23,085 nt of DNA from Paulinella micropora. Lineage: Eukaryota > Cercozoa > Imbricatea > Euglyphida. The translations under genes were made by a program, and so were the position numbers. This document shows positions 16,043 through 23,085 of this stretch, piece after piece (the stretch's first letter is position 1; every line of letters starts with the position of its first letter). The stretch spans positions 474,325 to 497,409 of the forward strand of contig BJOX01000188.1 of the NCBI GenBank assembly GCA_009731375.1. The letters run 5' to 3'. The notes under the pieces were generated by a model. The model ran no database searches and was not told the DNA's origin. It saw nothing but the letters and a program-made list of their open reading frames with translations.

Positions 16043-16410
16043 CTACCTGTTCTTGGCCTCTGCCCCTGCCAGGTTGTGCTTCCTTTCGTCCAGACCAGAC
16101 AAAATCTTGAAAATAAGTTCGCGCCAGAATAGGAGATGCGATTGTCCAAGATCTAGTTGCTCACTATAAACTAATTCATCAAGTAGCCCATATTTGCGGC
16201 CTGCCTCAGAACGTGCTGGTCTCAGAGCCTTAAGTTTATGTTTCTTGTCCGTCCACGTATCCAACTGCTTGATTGAAACGACAAGCTCTTCTTCACCCAA
16301 AAATTCATCTTGCGCCTCAACTATGCAATTGCTTTCTTTACCATCATATTCCACACGCAATAACAGCCCTGGGCGCACGCCCTCCAGTCGCGGCACTCGA
16401 TAAAACTACT
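16043..16410 (-). CDS. Exon or gene fragment of unknown function
   Basis: An open frame of about 120 residues without any ATG, opening after a possible splice acceptor (TGTGGTAG) at about 16,411 and ending at TAG 16,043-16,045. The start RLEGVRPGLLLRVEYDGKE followed by CIVEAQDEF is loosely like a small beta-barrel reader domain (Tudor or chromo type); the rest (YGLLDELVYSEQLDLGQSH) is not recognised. It lies 78 bases downstream of the methyltransferase piece on the same strand and may be part of the same transcript. Without an ATG it is an exon or a remnant. Confidence 0.4.
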
Positions 16411-16487
16411 ACCACACATGCAAGTACAATTAGTAGCGCATCTCGGATGCATCACACTTCAAACTTGACATACGAGTCAAACTTTTA

Positions 16488-17195
16488 TTATTTCAGTCTT
16501 TTCCAACACACCAGAACAAATTTTTCCGAACCTGAACTACGGGCAATTGTCAAACGCGGTCTGTATCTATGCAAAGTGAAACCTGCCTGTTCAAGCATCG
16601 AAAATGCAAGCCTATGCCCTTGAGGCCGCTTGCTCTCATCTGCTACCAGGACATATTTGATCTGTGGGCATGTGCGTATGAAATGCAACACTACTTCCTT
16701 GTGCCCTGCCTGCCAAGCTGTCCAGAATAGAAACACCACCACGTTGCCGTGCCATCTGTATTTTTTGAAGTAACGCTCCAAATCAACAGTGTTCTGTACT
16801 CTAGCATTCCACCACACCACAGGATCTTGTTGAGTCCACAACTCTGCATGTCCACTTTCCTGGCGAACAACACTAGCCTTGCCCACTTTCACTTCCATTC
16901 CCTAGAACAATCGTTTTGCTCCAAACCCGTCACGCGTCCATACCCAAAAACCATGGCTGCGAGAAGAACGTTCCCGACTCCACAACCTATGTCCAAAACA
17001 TGTAATCTGCCCTTTCGCAATACGGTACCGCATTCACTGCTGATAATACTCCTGTCATGCTTAGAGTTCCCCCTATTCCCTTCTCAGCAATGTGTAGGAG
17101 GTCGACACTGTTTTTGAATGCACCATGAATCGCCAAGATATCAGACACAGCCCAATTTCTTGGGTCAGGTTGTGCTATGAACAGGGGGCATAACG
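16488..17195 (-). pseudogene. Rossmann-fold SAM-dependent methyltransferase (possibly DOT1-like), frames broken
   Basis: Read on the minus strand. A leading part contains PRNWAVSDILAIHGAF and GTLSMTGVLSAVNAVPY. After a one-base-short break comes motif I, VLDIGCGVGNVLLAAMVFGY (16,998 downward), then TGLEQ, the acidic end of strand 2 that holds the SAM ribose. After a second one-base-short break the frame runs from 16,898 to TAA 16,488 with NVVVFLFWTAW, KYVLVADESKRP and KFVLVCWKRLK. The order is that of a class I methyltransferase. The D-G-GVGN loop and the upstream helix resemble DOT1-type histone methyltransferases, but I would not insist on the subfamily. No start codon is certain; it may be one exon of a larger gene. 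Confidence 0.62.
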
Positions 17196-17579
17196 CGTTT
17201 CAAGCTCTACACTTTGACTGCGTAAAGAAATTTACACTATCGCAACCTGTCACCTCACACCTCCAGGGCGGCAGCCTTTTTACCAATGTTGTTGACATCG
17301 CCTACCACCAGGTAGGCATGCAAACAACTTTGCTGACTAGTGTACATGTGCACATCGATTGTAGAAAAAAAAATGTCAAGGATTACCTTAAAAAAACCAA
17401 GGTATGCCTTAGAAAGTCAAGGTATACCTTGAAACGTCAGGGTATACCTTGAAGGGTCAGGGTATACCTTGAAAAGTCAGGGTATACCTTGAAAAGTCAG
17501 GGTATGCATTGAACTTTGCAGAGGAGAGAGAGACACCACAGAGGTATACATTTTTTTTTAATGGGATTGTACAGTTCCA
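17196..17579. repeat. Non-coding stretch with palindrome cluster
   Basis: About four copies of the 14-bp palindrome or its variant CAGGGTATACCTTG at 17,415-17,510, joined by AAAAGT-type spacers. The plus strand from 17,196 to 17,360 may hold the upstream part of the methyltransferase gene in another frame (minus-strand ELETRYAPCS), but this is weak. A GA tract lies at 17,522-17,532. Confidence 0.5.
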
Positions 17580-18156
17580 AACAAGAGATCCTACTTCCTG
17601 TCCGATATTCCGCATCCACTGTAAGCACTCATTGCCGTAGTGAATGGTTATGCATGACCGAAAAAAGTGTTTTCGATAGACCGAATTAAAACACGAGCTC
17701 CATCATTCTCTATTGCTGCTTCACACTTGGGCCGCAAACTATGCTGGGCAAATCCCCCACCCTCCCGGTACAGAGCTTCATGTAGAATTTCATGACTCTT
17801 GTTGCGAGCAGCTAAGAGTCTCCCCCTCACTTTGTCAGTGAACACTAATTTTCTTCCCTTGCCCACTTCTATGGCTCGTGCGTGCTTCTCTTCCTCCGGA
17901 CAAACTGAGTCGCTCTTTACATACTCACCCCCATAGGCCATGATGACAGTCCTAGGGCAGCCGATCCACAGTTTGCCCATCTGCTTGGAAACCTTGGGGA
18001 CCGCCACAACGTAAAAATCCCTCCCGTCCTGGATGTCGACCAGGGACAAAAATCCCGCATCAAAACCCACAGCGCAACGCACCCTTTTTGCTTCCTGCGG
18101 TTCGTGAGCTTTCTCATACTCTATTGAAATTTTGGTGGCTACAGCTAATAAAGCCT
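17580..18156 (-). pseudogene. SET-domain protein fragment (histone-lysine methyltransferase type)
   Basis: A minus-strand frame opens after TAG at about 18,157 and runs to TAA at 17,648. It contains IMAYGGEYVKSD, where SET domains have the Y-GE motif, and GGFAQHSLRPKCEAAIE, which fits the family's NHS-PNC block with the first Asn lost. RVLIRSIENTFFGH matches the stretch before the final motif. One base short at about 17,650, the next frame gives ITIHYGNECLQWM (17,651 downward), the conserved Tyr-containing end of SET domains. The order of motifs is right, but the loss of the NH in NHSC makes activity doubtful. It lacks a start codon and probably is an exon. It sits upstream of the methyltransferase piece on the same strand. 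Confidence 0.6.
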
Positions 18157-18167
18157 AGCAACAACAA

Positions 18168-18200
18168 CCCCCCCCCCCCCCCGGGGGGACACACACACAC
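18168..18200. repeat. C15G6 and (CA)n simple repeats
   Basis: Fifteen C then six G form a strong GC hairpin, followed by a short (AC)n. Further CACACA tracts lie at 18,233-18,252. No gene is seen between 18,157 and about 18,455. Confidence 0.85.
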
Positions 18201-18456
18201 CAAGTACATCAATCGATAACTACATTAATAAACACACACCATACACACACACCATACTCATTCTGGTGACCATGATTGATTAGTATTAGTAATATATATT
18301 TACAATGTAAAAAATGTCCCCAGAAGGGGACTCTCGCCAATTGTGTTTGGTGACTGCCCAACTGGACGGGCAGCACCCAGACAAATTGAAAGCTTGGTTG
18401 TGACCAGCATCCTGACCAACTAGGAAGGCCTGGGCAACACGGCGCACCTTGTACAT

Positions 18457-18543
18457 GCATCTATCCGACTATGTGCGACCCGAAAAACCGGGTCTTGCCC
18501 ATGAAGTCGGCGGTGTAACAAGATGGAATCCTTCGGACCAGCT
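18457..18543 (-). other. Possible exon
   Basis: The minus strand reads ELVRRIPSCYTADFM then GKTRFFGSHIVG in one open frame, with no stop for about 30 residues, and lies directly after a (CT)n-type tract on that strand. Coding character is by eye only. It could belong to the SET/methyltransferase transcript. Confidence 0.2.
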
Positions 18544-18551
18544 CCAACTCT

Positions 18552-18598
<47 letters not shown>

Positions 18599-18624
18599 TC
18601 TCTCTCTCTCTCTCTCAGAACAGC

Positions 18625-18769
18625 TAAGGTATACCTTCAAAAGGCAAGGTATACCTTATCGACAGGCAAGCTATACCTTAAACAGCCAAAGTATACCTTG
18701 AAAAGCCAAGGTATACCTTATCAAAAGGCAAGGTATTCCTTAAACAGCAAAGGTATACCTTGAAAAGTC

Positions 18770-18770
<1 letters not shown>
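18625..18770. repeat. Palindrome cluster between (CT)n tracts
   Basis: About seven AAGGTATACCTT-like units, four with the exact GGTATACC core, flanked on both sides by (CT)n tracts (18,553-18,617 and 18,771-18,824). Confidence 0.8.
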
Positions 18771-18826
<56 letters not shown>

Positions 18827-18827
18827 G

Positions 18828-18932
18828 GTAGCAAAGCCTGAGGGAAGAAAAGACTGTATCTCCGAGACGACGACGAAATCTCACAAAACTGTTGATTTGT
18901 CCGCAAGTCCTGCAGCACTGCCTTTGATGCTT

Positions 18933-18934
<2 letters not shown>
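18828..18934 (-). other. Possible exon between (CT)n tracts
   Basis: A unique-sequence island between simple repeats. The minus strand reads EASKAVLQDLRTNQQFCEIS then RRYSLFFPQALLP to a stop. The long pyrimidine tract upstream on that strand would suit a splice acceptor. Weak evidence. Confidence 0.2.
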
Positions 18935-18967
<33 letters not shown>

Positions 18968-18969
18968 GA

Positions 18970-19007
<38 letters not shown>

Positions 19008-19104
19008 CATTGAGACATATCTTGAGAAGGAAAGAAGAGAGAGAGCGCAAGCAATAAATTAAGACATAGAGTATCTTGAGAGAAACAAAGAAAAGAAAGA
19101 GAGA

Positions 19105-19144
<40 letters not shown>

Positions 19145-19423
19145 AGAGAAATGAGAGAGAGAGAGAGAGGAAAAAGCAACAGAGAGACGGAGGGAAAGAG
19201 ATGCAGAGAAAAGTTTATAAATATATATATATATATATATATATACAGTACATATAAATGATGCATAAAAGAATAAACATCAAAAGATGTCCATTCCTAC
19301 GTCTGCAAAGTCATTCCGAAGCACGTACTAGTTTTGCAATCGGTACACCAACCATCACAAAGACTAGGGCCCGTACTTAATCAATGCCACGTAGGACAGG
19401 CACTCAAACATACGTTGTCGTGA

Positions 19424-19463
<40 letters not shown>

Positions 19464-19667
19464 GAGAGGGAGGGAGAGAGGTAGAGAGAGATCTGTGATT
19501 TAAGGTATACCTTGGTAGGGCAAGGTATACCTTGGTAAGGCAAGGTATACCTTGATTCAAAGAGGGAGAGAGAGAGAGAGAGACACACATTGAGACATAT
19601 CTTGAAAGAAGGAAAGAAAAGAAAGAGAGAAATGAGAGAGAGAGAGAGATTGAGAGAAATGAGAAAG

Positions 19668-19700
<33 letters not shown>

Positions 19701-20074
19701 GCAACAGAGAGACGGAGAGAAAGAGATGTAGAGAAAAGTTTGTGCATATATATAATATATACAGTACATATAAATGATGCATCATGTAGTAAGTAAAAAA
19801 AGTAAAACGTGCAAGCAAATAAAAAGCCAACCCTCTCATATGCGTTATCGCAAAACCGTAGAACAAACCTTTGTGCATACGCCTTCTACGTCACGGAGGT
19901 AACTCGGGACATGTACCAGCAATATACATCAAAAGATGTTCATTCCTACGTCTGCAAAGTCGTTCTGAAAGCACGTAGTTTTGCAATGGGTACACCAACA
20001 ATCACAAAGACTAGGGCCCGTACTAAATCAATGCCACGTAGGACAGGCACTCAAGCATACGTTGTCGTGAGATG

Positions 20075-20129
<55 letters not shown>

Positions 20130-20503
20130 GAAAAAGCAACAGAGAGACGGAGAGAAAGAGATGCAGAGAAAAGTGTATACATATATGTATATGCAGTATA
20201 TATAAATGATGCATAATGTAGTAAGTAAAAAAAGAATAACGTGCAAGGAAATAAAAAGCCAACCCTCTCATATGTGTTTATTGCAAAACCGTAGAACAAA
20301 CCTTTGTGCATACGCCTTCTACGTCACGGAGGTAACTCGGGACATGTACCAGCAATATACATTAAAAGATGTCCATTCCTACGTCTGCAAAGTCGTTCTG
20401 AAAGCACGTAGTTTTGCAATGGGTACACCAACCATCACAAAGACTAGGGCCCGTACTTAATCAATGCCACGTAGGACAGGCACTCAAGCATACGTTGTCG
20501 TGA

Positions 20504-20555
<52 letters not shown>

Positions 20556-20754
20556 GAGAGGGAGGGAGAGAGGTAGAGAGAGATCTGTGATTCAAGGTAT
20601 ACCTTGGTAGGGCAAGGTATACCTTGGTAAGGCAAGGTATACCTTGATTCAAAGAGGGAAAGAGAAAGAGAGAAAGAGAGAGAGACATTGAGACATATCT
20701 TGAAAGAAGGAAAGAAAAGGAAGAGAGAAATGAGAGAGAGAGAGAGATTGAGAC

Positions 20755-20822
<68 letters not shown>

Positions 20823-20983
20823 AAGCAATAAATTAAGACAGAGTGTCTTGAGAGAAGGAAAGAAACGAAAGAGAGATCGAGAGAGAGAGAGAGAGAGAGA
20901 GATTGAGAGAAATAAGAGAGAGAGAGAGAGAGAGAAGAGAAAGCAACAGAGGGACGGAGAGAAAGAGATGCAGAAAAAAGTAC

Positions 20984-21105
20984 CTCTCAATAATCAACTC
21001 CTTGAGGGCCAAGCTGTGTTCTATGCACTCCATCTCCTCTTGGTTTATCGGCGGGAAATCGCCCTTGAGATTATCCTGCCACGCAGCATCCGAAGAAATA
21101 GACAT
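20984..21105 (-). CDS. Candidate first exon of the cargo gene
   Basis: ATG at 21,105-21,103, then an open frame with SSDAAWQDNLKGDFPPINQ and EEMECIEHSLALKELIIE, ending GAGAG before GTACTT (donor GT at 20,983-20,982). The composition is ordinary coding, unlike the surrounding GA repeats. It lies just inside the inverted repeat arm and points toward the SET and methyltransferase pieces on the same strand. The linking introns would be filled by the microsatellites. The family is not recognised. Confidence 0.35.
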
Positions 21106-21290
21106 GCAAGGACTTAGCCATTCAATGTTTACCTTACATATCCAAGGTATACCTTGAAATAGCCAAGGTATACCTTGAAATAGTTAAGGTATACCTTGAA
21201 CTAGTCAAGGTATACCTTGCAATATCAAGGTATACCTTGATTTTCCAAAGTATACCTTGAAATATCAAGGTGACGTACATAGAAAGATAT
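21094..21290 (-). repeat. Right arm of the internal inverted repeat
   Basis: Inverse partner of 15,538-15,735. It contains about five CAAGGTATACCTTG palindromes and, at its inner edge, the ATG of the candidate first exon (21,105-21,103). Confidence 0.8.
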
Positions 21291-21645
21291 AATTTTTTTT
21301 GAAATTTTGACATGCGCCCCGAGGGTGCTCGCAACTTCCGACACGAGACTTCAATAGAGCTCATCCAGGCGTGTCGAATGCAAAATCAAAATTCGAAAAA
21401 GAGCTGAGTTTACATCCGCAAGGATTTTTTGAAATTTTTTACCAAAGTATATCTTGAAATATCAAGGTGAGTAAAAAAATTTCAAAAAAATCCTTGCGGG
21501 TGTAAACTCTGCTCTTTTTCGATTTTTTTTTTTTGCATTCGACGCGTGTGGATGAGCTCTATTGAATTTTCGTGTCGCAAGTTGCGAGCACCCTCGGGGC
21601 GCATGTCAAAAATTAAAAAAACAGTATATCTTTATATGTACGCAG
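21272..21645. repeat. Foldback (MITE-like) inverted repeat
   Basis: The left arm (about 21,272-21,440) includes GACATGCGCCCCGAGGGTGC, GCTCATCCAGGCGTGTCGAA and TCCGCAAGGATTTTTT. The right arm (about 21,470-21,645) is its inverse with roughly nine in ten bases matching over the core. The loop is about 30 bases and holds a decayed AAGTATATCTTG palindrome. No coding signal. It may be a nested element or an expanded internal palindrome. Confidence 0.85.
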
Positions 21646-22340
<695 letters not shown>

Positions 22341-22650
22341 TCATACATATATATACGTTATACAGTTCATATAAATGATGCATAAAGTAGTAAGTAAAAA
22401 AAAGTAAATGTGCAAGCAAATAAAAAGCATCACTCTCATTTATCACACCACAACAGTAGAACAAACCTTTGTGCATACGCCTTCCTTGTCACTGATTGAA
22501 CTCGGGACATGTACAAAAATATATATCAAAAGATGTTTATTCCTACGTCTGCAAAGTCGTTCCGAGCACGTAGTTTTGCAATGGGTACACTAACCATCAC
22601 AAAGACTAGGGTCCGTACTTGATCAATACCACGTTGGACAGGCACTCTTA

Positions 22651-22894
22651 AGCTTGGCAATAGAAAAGGTTAAAAAGGCGGGGGAAAATCAAACAAATGC
22701 TTTTTTGAACCCCCCACCAAAGGTAAAAATAAAAATTAAATTTTGTTTTTAGCACACTTCCTGACTCCTTTTCCTGATTTCTTATCGCGGGCACGTTCTT
22801 TTCCTGATTTCTTATCGAGGGCCGAACGTACCATTGAAACTTTCAAAGTATAAACTTTTTTTACCTTGAAACACTGAATTTTCTTTTCACTGTT
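22651..22894. other. Unique sequence before the right subterminal array
   Basis: No gene is seen. A 19-base segment TTTTCCTGATTTCTTATCG occurs twice (about 22,770 and 22,799), in the pattern of short direct repeats. The rest is AT-rich. Confidence 0.6.
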
Positions 22895-23033
22895 TCAAGG
22901 TATAGAAATCAATACCTTGAGGCTTTTATCAATTTCAAGGTATAGAAATCACTACCTTGAGGCTGTTCAAGGTAAAGAAATCAATACCTTGAGGCTTTTC
23001 AGGGTATACCTTGACCGTTTCAGGGTATACCTT
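22895..23033. repeat. Right subterminal array, spaced-palindrome form
   Basis: Two units of CAAGGTATAGAAATCA followed by (A/C)TACCTTGAGGC and one with AAGGTAAAGAAATCAATACC, in which the half sites are split by about eight bases. Two ordinary GGTATACCTTG units follow, next to the terminal repeat. The left array has no such spaced form, so the two ends differ. Confidence 0.8.
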
Positions 23034-23053
23034 GAATAAACGGGGTTGTAGTG
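23034..23053 (-). repeat. Right terminal inverted repeat
   Basis: GAATAAACGGGGTTGTAGTG, exact reverse complement of 15,142-15,161, followed directly by GATAGATA to the end of the window. Confidence 0.9.

Positions 23054-23085
<32 letters not shown>
23054..23085 (+). repeat. (GATA)n microsatellite, right target flank
   Basis: GATA repeats to the window edge, the continuation of the tract at 15,064-15,141. Confidence 0.95.

Noticed and set aside
16194-17117. Plus-strand open frames over the methyltransferase region
   Set aside because: They are the opposite strand of the recognised minus-strand methyltransferase sequence and show no domain.
19809-20460. Similar open frames in the two middle tandem copies (CAYAFYVTEVTRDM)
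   Set aside because: They share sequence only because the DNA is duplicated. There is no ATG context or known domain, and the other copies do not keep the frame.

Overview
The window is eukaryotic. It joins a compact, AT-rich block of virus genes (about 1-11,740) to host-type DNA made of transposons and microsatellites (about 11,741-23,085). The virus block has the gene set of a polinton-like virus (PLV): a double-jelly-roll major capsid protein, a penton-like minor capsid protein, an A32/FtsK-type packaging ATPase, an adenain-type cysteine protease and a retrovirus-type integrase. The host cannot be named from this sequence. PLVs mostly infect algae and other protists, so a microbial eukaryote is the first guess. 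An assembly join at about 11,741 is not excluded.

Virus block, left to right: integrase (minus strand, runs off the left edge); a charged coiled-coil protein (minus); a long phage-like fibre ending in an S74 intramolecular chaperone domain (plus, broken); a small two-helix membrane protein (plus); a secreted-type Cys-rich protein (minus); a small beta-rich protein; the packaging ATPase; a small Gly/Lys-rich virion-type protein; a basic coiled-coil protein (broken); the protease (stop codon between catalytic residues); the minor capsid protein; the major capsid protein; and the truncated start of another structural gene. Genes abut or overlap. Most gaps hold perfect hairpins, including a repeated hairpin cassette whose arms change together between copies. 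No polymerase, helicase or terminal repeat of the virus is in view.

Host block: a broken piggyBac transposase (about 11,780-14,527) with a 555-base assembly gap; a (GA)n/(GATA)n microsatellite; then a 7,912-bp element (15,142-23,053) with 20-bp terminal inverted repeats beginning CACTA, flanked by a GAT repeat on both sides inside the GATA microsatellite. This fits an EnSpm/CACTA-type transposon. It holds about thirty copies of a 14-bp palindrome seen nowhere else in the window. Minus-strand coding pieces inside it resemble a SET domain and a Rossmann-fold SAM methyltransferase, so the element appears to carry chromatin-type methyltransferase cargo. No transposase was recognised in it. Large (GA)n tracts, tandem repeats and a second gap (21,838-21,968) fill its right half.

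Every frame break I could place, in virus and host parts alike, is one base short (same polarity). That suggests systematic base loss in the assembly rather than ordinary decay, although several in-frame TAG/TGA stops remain unexplained by this.
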